From Eubacterium sp. An11 (lineage in GTDB: Bacteria > Bacillota > Clostridia > Lachnospirales > Lachnospiraceae): 64,000 nt of DNA. The notes under the pieces were generated by a model. It saw only the letters and a list, made by a program, of their open reading frames with translations. It was not told where the DNA came from and made no database searches. The position numbers and the translations under genes were made by a program. Shown here one piece after another: positions 33,727 to 41,688 of the stretch. Numbering within the stretch: the first letter of the stretch is position 1; the number at the start of each line of letters is the position of its first letter. The stretch is taken from contig NZ_NFLV01000008.1 of NCBI RefSeq assembly GCF_002161065.1, forward strand, positions 62,001 to 126,000. The letters are read 5' to 3'.

Positions 33727-35036
33727 GTTATACTTTTCTGACAGCGCCAGAACAAGAGCGCTCCGATCAGGGCCACCAGCAATTCCGTGGCCGGAAAAGC
33801 ACACCAGACGCCCCGGATCTGTCCCAGGAAAGACAGCAGGAAAGCCATGGGAACGATCACGATAAATCCCCGCAGCAGTGAGATGATATGCGCTGGCAGC
33901 GGCCGCTCTGTTGATGTAAAATAAATGGATATGATAATATTAAATCCGGCAAAAGGGCAGGCCAGGAAATAAAGACGCAGCCCCTCCATGGCAATGGTCT
34001 GGAGCACGGGGTCATGTTCACTGTTGAACACCGCAGTGATCGGAGACGCGCCGAAGAATACCAGCAGGTAAATGCAGACAGAAAACACCGCCATAACTGT
34101 CAGCGCACAGCGCAAAAACACCCGGATATCTTCATAATTCCTGCCTCCGAAGCTGCGGCTCAAAAGCGGCTGGATACCCTGAGCAATTCCCGTATAGATG
34201 GCGATGATCACCAGGGAGAGATTGGCAATGACGCCATAAGCGGCCACGCCCACATTTCCGTTGAGGTTCATAATGATGGAATTAAATACGATCATGACCA
34301 CGCCGGAGGAAACTTCCGTGACCAGAGACGGGACGCCGCTTGATAAAATCCATCCGGCCTGTCCTGGCTGGGGACGGCATTTCACCGGATAAAATCCGTT
34401 ATGTCTCCGGATAAAATGCGACGACAGAATCAGCATACTGATGATCGGCGCCAATCCGGTGGCGAATACGGCTCCGAAGATCCCCATACCGCAGGGAAAA
34501 ATGAACACCCAGTCCAGAACTACGTTGGAGAGACTTCCTCCGATCATGGCTGCCATGGAAAGCTGCGGCGCACCGTCGTTTCTCACAAAACACAAAAGAA
34601 CATTATTGAGAAGGAACGCCGGCGCAAAAAGCAGGATGACCCGAAGATATGTTCTTGACATGGTATATACATTATCTCTGGCGCCGAACAGATACACGAT
34701 ATCCCCGGCAAAGAGCAGGCCTACCGCCACAAAAATCACAGCAAATACAGCTGCCAGATACAGAGTGTGGGTAAATGTACGGTTTGCCGCCTTATGATCC
34801 TCCTGGCTTTTCTGTATGGAATAGCGGGTACCGCCGCCCATTCCGATCATCAGACCGCTTCCGTGAATAAAATTGTAAATGGGAATGGCCAGATTGAGTG
34901 CGGTAAGACCGTCTGTCCCCAGTCCTTTGGATACGAAAAACGTATCGGCAAGAATATAACAGGAAAGGCCGATCATGCCCATCACATTGAGAGACACATA
35001 TCTCGCAAACTCCTGCAGTCGATTTTTCTTTTTCAT
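33705..35036 (-). CDS. MATE-family efflux transporter
   Basis: A 443-residue protein with 12 hydrophobic segments in two homologous halves. Typical MATE text includes SCYILADTFFVSKGLGTDGLTALN, GMGGGTRYSIQKSQ, GNVGVAAYGVIANLS and AIYTGIAQGIQPLLSRSFG. MATE proteins export drugs and metabolites using Na+ or H+ gradients. It follows the PNPOx gene by 75 bases and may be cotranscribed with it. Confidence 0.92.
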   Translation of the reverse strand: MKKKNRLQEFARYVSLNVMGMIGLSCYILADTFFVSKGLGTDGLTALNLAIPIYNFIHGSGLMIGMGGGTRYSIQKSQEDHKAANRTFTHTLYLAAVFAVIFVAVGLLFAGDIVYLFGARDNVYTMSRTYLRVILLFAPAFLLNNVLLCFVRNDGAPQLSMAAMIGGSLSNVVLDWVFIFPCGMGIFGAVFATGLAPIISMLILSSHFIRRHNGFYPVKCRPQPGQAGWILSSGVPSLVTEVSSGVVMIVFNSIIMNLNGNVGVAAYGVIANLSLVIIAIYTGIAQGIQPLLSRSFGGRNYEDIRVFLRCALTVMAVFSVCIYLLVFFGASPITAVFNSEHDPVLQTIAMEGLRLYFLACPFAGFNIIISIYFTSTERPLPAHIISLLRGFIVIVPMAFLLSFLGQIRGVWCAFPATELLVALIGALLFWRCQKSITKEERTS

Positions 35037-35111
35037 ACAAACCTCCCAAAATCCATCTTATGATCCTGTGAACTTTATTACATCGGTCAGGATCACAGAG
35101 CAAAAATGGCT

Positions 35112-35609
35112 TCATGACTCTTTTCTTGCTCTGACAAGCTCAATGGCTTCCTTTCCGGATACATGATCCATACTCATTTCCAGCATGCAGAGAGGCTCCC
35201 ATTCCATCCTGATAAAATTCTCCCTGTTTTCTTTTGTATCCTTCGGAGCATATTTTACCGCCAGTTTCTCGATGGCGGTACGTTTCTCTTTCTCCTCTTC
35301 CAGAATACGGATCGTTCCAAAAATAATAACACTCCGGAAATACGAGGTATACTCTTCCGGTACAATATGATCCTGGGCAATTACGCAGAACGACGCCTTT
35401 GGATTGCTGCGGATGGCGTCCAGCTTGTGGCCGCTTTTGGCACAGTGAAAATACAGCTTATCTCCATCTGCCACGTAGCTTAACGGCACGCCGTAAGGAT
35501 ACTCCTCATCTCCCGCAAGAGAAAGCACCCCGGAGGTCCCTTCTCTTAAAATATCCATACACTCTTCTTTTGACAGCTGCTGTTTGTTTCTTCTCATTTC
35601 CTGAAACAT
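35112..35609 (-). CDS. Pyridoxamine 5'-phosphate oxidase-fold flavoprotein (NimA-like)
   Basis: A 165-residue split-barrel FMN-binding protein. It begins MRRNKQQLSKEECMDILREG and has GVLSLAGDEEYPYGVPLSYV, LYFHCAKSGHKLDAIRSNPK and SVIIFGTIRILE. These are the marks of the subgroup that includes 5-nitroimidazole reductases (Nim). Most members are general FMN reductases or haem-handling proteins, so resistance cannot be claimed. It lies directly behind a leader terminator at 35701. Confidence 0.88.
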   Translation of the reverse strand: MFQEMRRNKQQLSKEECMDILREGTSGVLSLAGDEEYPYGVPLSYVADGDKLYFHCAKSGHKLDAIRSNPKASFCVIAQDHIVPEEYTSYFRSVIIFGTIRILEEEKEKRTAIEKLAVKYAPKDTKENRENFIRMEWEPLCMLEMSMDHVSGKEAIELVRARKES

Positions 35610-35700
35610 TTTTTACCTCCTTACAATCTTTTACCGCAAAATCCTTCCCGCCTCAGGTTTTTTGTTTTAACATCTTTTTCACTACGCACCGGAAAAAGAC

Positions 35701-35759
35701 AAAAAGAAAAGCATTGACCTTCGTATCTTCAATGGCCTAACGATACGAAATCAACGCTT
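35701..35759 (-). terminator. Leader or intergenic terminator upstream of PNPOx
   Basis: On the minus strand AAGCGTTGATTTCGTATC pairs with GATACGAAGGTCAATGCTT (small internal mismatches), followed by TTTTCTTTTTG. The preceding 60 bases (35760-35830) are GC-rich and foldable. It either ends transcription of the YczE gene 190 bases upstream or attenuates PNPOx-MATE. The gap 35610-35952 holds no gene. Confidence 0.72.
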
Positions 35760-35952
35760 CTGCTCTTACCCGGCGGCAAGCATTTTATTGCAGCACGAGA
35801 ACCCGCACTAAAACAATAGCAGATCCTCAGTTATATATTCTTACAAATTTTTATCACAAACCGAAATACTTGTCAAGGATTTTATGCCGACAGCACATTG
35901 CCCGTCTGCGCCAGCGCCACATCTCTTACTTATCTAAGCATCACACTCTCAT

Positions 35953-36630
35953 TTATGCCAGCGCCACATCGCCCACTCTTTTCATCCATTTGTTGGTCAC
36001 CTTCGTGATCTGTCCCACAAAAATCATAGCAGCCAGCGTACCTTCCCGTACGCCTTCCACGCCGCCGAGGAATACCAGGGACAAAACGACCGAAATGCAG
36101 ACCAGCGTAATATCAAAGCCCATTTTCATATTGCCAAATTTCACCGGGGCTACTTTACAGATGGCAAGCACTATTCCCTCGCCGGCTGTGGTGACAAGAT
36201 TTGCCATCACTTCCACGCTGATGCCCAGAGCGATCAGCACGATGCCGATGATACAAAACAGCCATTCTTCCAGATAATTGGATACCTGTATTCCCTGCAG
36301 GAGATATTCCGCCACATCGATCATGGTTCCAAACACAATGGCAGCCGGAAACTGTAAGAGCTGAAACCAGTCATACTGCCTCCGGAGAATCGCAATCTGG
36401 ATGAGCACAAACAGAAAATTCATGATAATAGTCGTGGTCCCCACTGACAGCCCGGAAATCAACGACGTCACATACGGGACCGTGGAGATTGGCGAAATAC
36501 CCAGGTCTGCCTTGATGGAAAATGCCACGCCAAAGGCCATGATCGTCAAACCCAGACATAAAAAAACAAACCGCAGAACCGGATGATTGATTCTCTTTTT
36601 CTTTTCACTGTCAGAAATCGTATTACTCAT
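35953..36630 (-). CDS. YczE/YyaS/YitT-type membrane protein (DUF6198)
   Basis: A 225-residue protein with five to six hydrophobic helices. Family marks are LTIMAFGVAFSIKADLGISPI, SVGTTTIIMNFLFVLIQ and the glycine-rich TTAGEGIVLAICKV. The function is unknown; such genes often sit beside MarR or TetR regulators. It overlaps the MarR gene by 8 bases, so both are one unit. Its last codons (GATGTGGCGCTGGCA) recur imperfectly in the 3' flank at 35881-35925. Confidence 0.88.
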   Translation of the reverse strand: MSNTISDSEKKKRINHPVLRFVFLCLGLTIMAFGVAFSIKADLGISPISTVPYVTSLISGLSVGTTTIIMNFLFVLIQIAILRRQYDWFQLLQFPAAIVFGTMIDVAEYLLQGIQVSNYLEEWLFCIIGIVLIALGISVEVMANLVTTAGEGIVLAICKVAPVKFGNMKMGFDITLVCISVVLSLVFLGGVEGVREGTLAAMIFVGQITKVTNKWMKRVGDVALA

Positions 36631-37066
36631 AGTTCTTCCCCTTTTCTTTTGAAGATTGTTCTATGCTCCCGCATAATTTAACCAACATATTTTTCAGGGT
36701 ATCCACCTCTTCTCCGGAAAGGCCGGACACCGCTTTTTCCTCTTCCCGCCGGAAAACATCCATCATTTTTTCCGCCGCGATCTGCCCTTTATCCGTTAGT
36801 GAAACATACAAAGAACGGCGGTTTCCTTCGCGGTTTCTCCGATGGACCAAACCAGCTTTTTCCATGCGAAATAAGATGCTTCCCACTGTTGCCTGCTCTA
36901 TCTCACAATAAGCTGCAATCGTCTTCTGATCTGCCTCCTGATATTTAAAAAGAAAATCAAGGATTTTCGGCTGGCCGGAAGTAAGCCCCAGCTTGCCGGC
37001 TTCGGAAAGCACTTTTTTCGATAACATGGCGTGGGATTTCATCAGTAGATAATGAAGACTTTCCAT
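36623..37066 (-). CDS. MarR-family transcriptional regulator
   Basis: A 147-residue winged-helix protein: LGLTSGQPKILDFLFKYQEADQ, recognition helix region IAAYCEIEQATVGSILFRMEKAGLV, and the wing RNREGNRRSLYVSLTDKG. It probably represses its own promoter (37112-37139) and the downstream YczE-like gene. Confidence 0.92.
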   Translation of the reverse strand: MESLHYLLMKSHAMLSKKVLSEAGKLGLTSGQPKILDFLFKYQEADQKTIAAYCEIEQATVGSILFRMEKAGLVHRRNREGNRRSLYVSLTDKGQIAAEKMMDVFRREEEKAVSGLSGEEVDTLKNMLVKLCGSIEQSSKEKGKNYE

Positions 37067-37085
37067 TTTTCCTCCACAATTATAC

Positions 37086-37139
37086 TAAGTATTCTTATTA
37101 TATCAACACTCATTATATGCTTTCATATTAAAATGTCAA
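37086..37139 (-). promoter_or_regulatory. Promoter of the MarR-YczE operon with candidate operator
   Basis: On the minus strand TTGACA (37139-37134) and TATAAT (37117-37112) are spaced 16 bp. TAAG-TATT-CTTA at 37086-37097 is a small palindrome just downstream of the start, suited to autorepression by MarR. Confidence 0.62.
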
Positions 37140-37249
37140 GAAATATTATTTGTTTTCTGCTTTTTATGTTAAAATGAGAATCAGAACGTTCTTCCATTGA
37201 CGATCCTTTATTTTTACATACTATTTTTATCAAAGAAGGAGTAACAAAA

Positions 37250-38059
37250 GTGACAGACATGAACCTGGATTATGCCAGACAACAATTCGAATCTTATCTT
37301 GAGCAATACGACCGGTCAGACGATAAGGTACGCCTGAAAATCATTCATACCTATGGGGTGGTTCACTGCAGCCGTCAGATCTGCGGGCGGATGGGCCTTT
37401 CCCGGGAAGATACCGATCTGGCGCAGCTTATCGCTCTGCTGCACGATATCGGACGGTTTGAACAACTGAAACGATTTGACAGCTTTGAGCCGGATACCAT
37501 GGATCACGCCGCTTTTGGCGTGCATCTTCTGTTTGAAGAGGGGAAAATCCGTGACTTTATAAAAGAACCGGCGTGGGATTCCATTATCCGCACTGCCATC
37601 GCCAGACACAGCGATTTTAAGCTGGAAGGTATTTCTGACCAGCGGGAACTGCTCCATGCCAGGCTGATCCGGGACGCAGACAAGCTGGATAACTGCCGGG
37701 TCAAATTAGAAGACTCCATCGAAACCATGCTGGGCGTATCACCCAAAGAAGTGGGCAGATCTTCTATCACGCCGGAGGTCATGGCACAGTTTATGGATCA
37801 TAAGTCCATCTACTCTCCCACCCGAAAAACAAAGATGGATTACTGGCTTTCTTACCTGGCCTACTTTTTCGATATCAATTTCCGGGCGACACTTACGATC
37901 ATAGAAGAGCGTCAGTATATCAGCCGTCTGATCGCGCGGATTCCTTACTCTGATCCGAAGACCGCCGCACAGATGCAGGAAGTCAAAAAAATCCTGCAGG
38001 ATTATTTCTCTTCCCGCACAGAGGATCCATCCAAAGCAGCGGATACCCTTTTCGCATAA
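37250..38059 (+). CDS. HD-domain metal-dependent phosphohydrolase
   Basis: A 269-residue protein. The metal site shows H36 of IIHTYGVVHCS, the HD pair in LIALLHDIGRFEQ, H82 in MDHAAFGVHLL and the distal D in RLIRDADKLDN. This is a nucleotidase/phosphohydrolase-type HD arrangement rather than HD-GYP. The substrate (a nucleotide or cyclic nucleotide) is unknown. GTG 37250 is chosen because AAGGAG lies 8 bases upstream; ATG 37259 is possible. Confidence 0.9.
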   Translation: MTDMNLDYARQQFESYLEQYDRSDDKVRLKIIHTYGVVHCSRQICGRMGLSREDTDLAQLIALLHDIGRFEQLKRFDSFEPDTMDHAAFGVHLLFEEGKIRDFIKEPAWDSIIRTAIARHSDFKLEGISDQRELLHARLIRDADKLDNCRVKLEDSIETMLGVSPKEVGRSSITPEVMAQFMDHKSIYSPTRKTKMDYWLSYLAYFFDINFRATLTIIEERQYISRLIARIPYSDPKTAAQMQEVKKILQDYFSSRTEDPSKAADTLFA

Positions 38060-38167
38060 CAGGCAGATCTCCCGGGAAGGAAACACATAAGACGCATGAT
38101 CCGTCCCAAAATAGGAAAGAATCCTGCAAAGCAGGATTCTCCGCCGCAGTGCGATCCTCACGGAGCG

Positions 38168-38209
38168 TTTTTTATTTCACAGGAATGCAATTTCCTGTGA
38201 AATAAAAAA
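38168..38209. terminator. Bidirectional terminator
   Basis: A perfect 18-bp inverted repeat (TTTTTTATTTCACAGGAA with its complement) around a 6-base loop. A smaller hairpin AGAATCCTGC/GCAGGATTCT precedes it at about 38119-38141, just after the HD gene. Confidence 0.9.
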
Positions 38210-38246
38210 AGGCTGTACATGGAAATCTTCTCTCCACGTACAGTCT
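38204..38246 (-). terminator. Terminator of the NUDIX gene
   Basis: ACTGTACGTGG pairs with CCATGTACAG on the minus strand and is followed by seven T. Confidence 0.85.
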
Positions 38247-38258
38247 ACACGTTTAGAT

Positions 38259-38711
38259 TTAAAAATACTTCCGGCTTCCCCAGAGATTCGCCTTCTTCAA
38301 ATCGAGATACTGCTGATACGCATCCTCAAGAATCTGCTTCTCATTGGGAAACCGTAGCAAATGATAGGCTTCATGAAATTTATAAAAACCGGAATCCACA
38401 AAATATTCTTCTTTCTGTGGCTTGGAATAATAGCTGTCCGCCATCATCAGATACCAGTGAACATCTTTTACCACCACATCGTGAGCGGTATTAAAAGTGT
38501 ACTGACTCTTTCCCACATATTTAATAATAGACGCCCTCGCACCGGTTTCCTCTCTCACTTCCCGCAGTGCGGTTTCTTTATATTCTTCTCCCTCCTCTAC
38601 TGTTCCTTTTGGGAGCACCCATCCCTCATACCTGTTTTTATAATTTTTGTATAAAAGAAGGATTTTCCCGCGAAAAATGACCACACCACCACAACTTGTT
38701 GCCTGTATCAT
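38259..38711 (-). CDS. NUDIX hydrolase
   Basis: A 150-residue protein with a complete Nudix box, GTVEEGEEYKETALREVREETGA (GX5EX7REUXEEXGU), after VLPK. NUDIX enzymes cleave nucleoside diphosphates linked to another group, such as Ap4A or oxidised nucleotides. ATG 38711 is preferred because AGGAGG stands 8 bases upstream; the longer frame to 38789 would start inside the promoter. It is a single-gene unit. Confidence 0.92.
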   Translation of the reverse strand: MIQATSCGGVVIFRGKILLLYKNYKNRYEGWVLPKGTVEEGEEYKETALREVREETGARASIIKYVGKSQYTFNTAHDVVVKDVHWYLMMADSYYSKPQKEEYFVDSGFYKFHEAYHLLRFPNEKQILEDAYQQYLDLKKANLWGSRKYF

Positions 38712-38760
38712 ATCTCTTCCTCCTATGCAAACAATTCTGGTGTGTATTACACTTGGTAAC

Positions 38761-38789
38761 AGTATAGCAAATAGATACGTCCTTTGCAA
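38761..38789 (-). promoter_or_regulatory. Promoter of the NUDIX gene
   Basis: TTGCAA (38789-38784) and TATACT (38766-38761) are spaced 17 bp. A near-palindrome GTGTATTACAC lies just downstream at 38741-38751. Confidence 0.7.
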
Positions 38790-38817
38790 GAAAGCTGTCT
38801 GATTTTTGCAGATATTT

Positions 38818-40362
38818 CTATGAGTAATAGTCTTTCATCTCATTATTATAATACGAATCAAAGACTTCTTTCGCGATCGGAGCCGCATACTCGCTGCCGG
38901 TACCGCTGTTTTCCACGATGACACAGACCACCAGATCCGGGTCTTCCACATTGGAATATCCAAAAAACCAGGCATGGGACCGCTCTCCTTCATTTTCCGC
39001 CGTTCCGGTTTTACCCGCAGCCGTATACAGATCGGTATCCAGCACCCGTCCGGTACCGTCGGTCACAACATTTCGCAGCATTTTCTGAAGAATCTTCGCA
39101 TCATTTGGGTCTACCAGAGTCTTGTATTCCTCCGGTTTCGTCTCCTTGATCACAGCTCCGTCGGCGCTTTCCACACTTTCTACCAGATACGGCCTCATCA
39201 GCACTCCGTCATTGGCGACGGCGCACATGAGAAGCGCATTGTGAAACGGCGTCATAAGAGTATTTCCCTGGCCGATAACGGTCTGAGGCACCTCGCTTTT
39301 CTGCGAGTCCTCATCCAGATCAAACCGACTCTGTTTTACGGCAATATCAAAAGGGATGCTCTGACCAAAAAGGAGCTTCTCATTGAGGGCGGCGAACCGT
39401 TTCAGATTCAGAGTGCTTCCCAGAGTGACAAAAGCAGTATTACAGGATTTAGTGAACGCTTCCTCCAGATCCACTTCCCCGTGCTCTTCACCGTCATAAC
39501 AGCTGATGCGGACACTGTCCACCACGGTCTCACCGGTACAATCATAACTAAAATCCCCGTAAGAAGCCGGATGTTCCTCTATATATTCCAGCGCCGTGAC
39601 CAGTTTATAAGTGGATCCCGGCGGATAAAGCCCCTGTGTCGCGCGGTTTAAAAGGCAGCTGTTATCTTCATCGGAATTGATCTCCTCCCAGATGTCGTCC
39701 AGCTCGTTGGGATCAAAATCCGGCTTGGACACCATGGCACGCACTTTTCCGGTCTTCGGCTCGATGGCCACCACAGCTCCGCGATGATCACCCAGGGCGT
39801 TGTAGGCAGCTTTCTGCAGACGGGTATCCAGGGTGGTCACAATGGTGTCTCCCACGGTCTTCTCCCCCGATACTCCTTCCCTGATCTGGTCCACCAGCTG
39901 TTCGTGGGAAGTCAGCAGATCATAATTATAGGCAGATTCCAGGCCCGCTTTTCCATGGGAATTATATCCCACCACATGGGCGAACATATCCTCATACGGG
40001 TATTCCCTTACCTCATCTCCGTCCTCATCCACAGTGGTTTCCGCCAGTACCTTATCGTTGGCACTCTTGATGCTGCCCCGCAGGACTTTTTCTGATAAGG
40101 CTGTGGTACGCTTATTATAGGGACTGTTGATCACTTCCGGCGCATCGTAAATGGTAAACTTCACCAGATAACCGATGAGCCCAAGAAAAAGCACCACCAC
40201 AAAAAGACTGGTCCGGAACATATACCGGTTGGTCCGGAGCTTCCGCCCTTTTTTGGGCACAAATAAAGAAGCCAGTCTTTCCCAGATGGTCACGGATTCT
40301 GTTGTCTTTAACTGCCTAGCGGCCTGTCCCTCTCTGCGGGCTGATTTCTGATGTCTGTTCAT
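38818..40362 (-). CDS. Class B penicillin-binding protein (transpeptidase)
   Basis: About 514 residues. A basic N-terminus, one membrane anchor (SLFVVVLFLGLIGYLVKF), a dimerisation region with LRGSIKSANDKVLAE, and a transpeptidase domain with all three active-site motifs: S in PPGSTYKLV, SCN, and KTGT. It cross-links peptidoglycan strands. It overlaps the end of the SEDS gene, so SEDS glycosyltransferase and PBP form a functional pair as in RodA-PBP2 or FtsW-PBP3. Several in-frame starts exist (TTG 40395, ATG 40380, ATG 40362); I chose the last. Confidence 0.92.
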   Translation of the reverse strand: MNRHQKSARREGQAARQLKTTESVTIWERLASLFVPKKGRKLRTNRYMFRTSLFVVVLFLGLIGYLVKFTIYDAPEVINSPYNKRTTALSEKVLRGSIKSANDKVLAETTVDEDGDEVREYPYEDMFAHVVGYNSHGKAGLESAYNYDLLTSHEQLVDQIREGVSGEKTVGDTIVTTLDTRLQKAAYNALGDHRGAVVAIEPKTGKVRAMVSKPDFDPNELDDIWEEINSDEDNSCLLNRATQGLYPPGSTYKLVTALEYIEEHPASYGDFSYDCTGETVVDSVRISCYDGEEHGEVDLEEAFTKSCNTAFVTLGSTLNLKRFAALNEKLLFGQSIPFDIAVKQSRFDLDEDSQKSEVPQTVIGQGNTLMTPFHNALLMCAVANDGVLMRPYLVESVESADGAVIKETKPEEYKTLVDPNDAKILQKMLRNVVTDGTGRVLDTDLYTAAGKTGTAENEGERSHAWFFGYSNVEDPDLVVCVIVENSGTGSEYAAPIAKEVFDSYYNNEMKDYYS

Positions 40363-41680
40363 CTTCTTCCACTTCCTCATCTTCTTTATAGGCAATCATA
40401 AAAATGCCCTGCATAATCGCAAATATAATCAGGGTACTGGCAACGGAACTTCCGCCATAACTGATCAACGGCAGCGTAACGCCGGTGGACGGAATAAACT
40501 TCGTGACTCCTCCGATACAGAGGAAGACCTGAAAAATAAAACAAATGGAAAATCCATAAGCTACCAGCTTATAAAAACGTCCTTTCACATCCATGGCAAT
40601 CTGCAGAAAATGTACAAATACACCTAAATAGATAAAGATCAGACAGATGGCAAAAAAGACGCCGAATTCCTCCGCGATGGCGGAGAAAATAAAATCACTG
40701 TCCACCACCGGAATATCCGAGGGCCGCCCCTGGGTCAGCCCCAGACCGAACCATCCTCCGGTCCCAATGGCAAAAAGCGACTGGGTGATCTGATAGCCCC
40801 GGCCCTCGATGATCGACCAGGGATCGATCCACGCGTCAAACCGGGTGCGGACATGGGCAAACAATATGTATGCCAGCCTTCCCGCCAGGGTGCCTGCCGC
40901 CACACCTCCCAGCACATAGATGCCCCGTCCGGTAGCCGCATAGCTCAGGAAAATAAAAATCACAAAGTATAAAAGGGCGCCTCCCAGATCCTTTTCCAGA
41001 ATCAGAACCATCACATGGCAGCCGGAAAACAGCGCGGTAATCAGCACACGTTTAAAGCTTGCCGGCTTTTCCAGCATGGCCGCCAGGAAAAATACAAAAG
41101 CGATCTTTACAAATTCCGACGGCTGGATGGCAAAAGCTCCCAGAGAAATCCAGTTGGTCGATCCGTTCTTTGTGCTTCCGATGACAAACACAGAAGCTAA
41201 AAGCGCAAGACCAATGAGCCCGTATATCCAGCGGAGCCTTTTGAGCCAGTAGGCTTTCTCCAGAAAAAACGGAACGATCAAAACCACAACCGAGCTGACC
41301 GCGACAATGGCGAACTGCTTCACTGCCTGTTCGAAATCCAGCCGGGTCAGCATGACAAAACCGATCAGCAGCAAAAAGCAGGTGTGATTCATCAGAATCC
41401 TGGAACAATCGGTATACACATGCTCATAAATGAGAATAAGTATTTTAAAAAACACCGCCTGCGCCGCATATAAAGCGAGAATCTTTACATCAAAGGTTTT
41501 TAAAAACAACACGCCATAGCAGATAAAATGAAAAATAAACATAAACCGCTCCTGGCGGTTCATCCTCCTGATCTGCTGATCTTCCGTGGAAGGAAGGAAC
41601 ACAGTAAAACAAGATACAGCATAAATCGCACACATGATCATGAAAATGTAATTGGACCCTGTCGATATAATGTTTAACAT
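40316..41680 (-). CDS. SEDS-family peptidoglycan glycosyltransferase (FtsW/RodA/SpoVE)
   Basis: A 454-residue protein with about 10 membrane helices. SEDS marks are NWISLGAFAIQPSEFVKIAF, LEKDLGGALLYF, GYQITQSLFAIGTGGWFGLGL, DFIFSAIAEEFG and the C-terminal TGVTLPLISYGGSS. It polymerises lipid II together with the PBP encoded next. Which of FtsW, RodA or SpoVE it is cannot be told from this window. It is part of the ruvA-to-PBP run. Confidence 0.95.
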   Translation of the reverse strand: MLNIISTGSNYIFMIMCAIYAVSCFTVFLPSTEDQQIRRMNRQERFMFIFHFICYGVLFLKTFDVKILALYAAQAVFFKILILIYEHVYTDCSRILMNHTCFLLLIGFVMLTRLDFEQAVKQFAIVAVSSVVVLIVPFFLEKAYWLKRLRWIYGLIGLALLASVFVIGSTKNGSTNWISLGAFAIQPSEFVKIAFVFFLAAMLEKPASFKRVLITALFSGCHVMVLILEKDLGGALLYFVIFIFLSYAATGRGIYVLGGVAAGTLAGRLAYILFAHVRTRFDAWIDPWSIIEGRGYQITQSLFAIGTGGWFGLGLTQGRPSDIPVVDSDFIFSAIAEEFGVFFAICLIFIYLGVFVHFLQIAMDVKGRFYKLVAYGFSICFIFQVFLCIGGVTKFIPSTGVTLPLISYGGSSVASTLIIFAIMQGIFMIAYKEDEEVEEDEQTSEISPQRGTGR

Positions 41681-41688
41681 GAACTCAC

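Noticed and set aside
35112-35609. Calling the PNPOx-fold protein a nitroimidazole resistance determinant
   Set aside because: The fold is shared by many unrelated flavoproteins and no specific resistance feature can be verified from the sequence alone.
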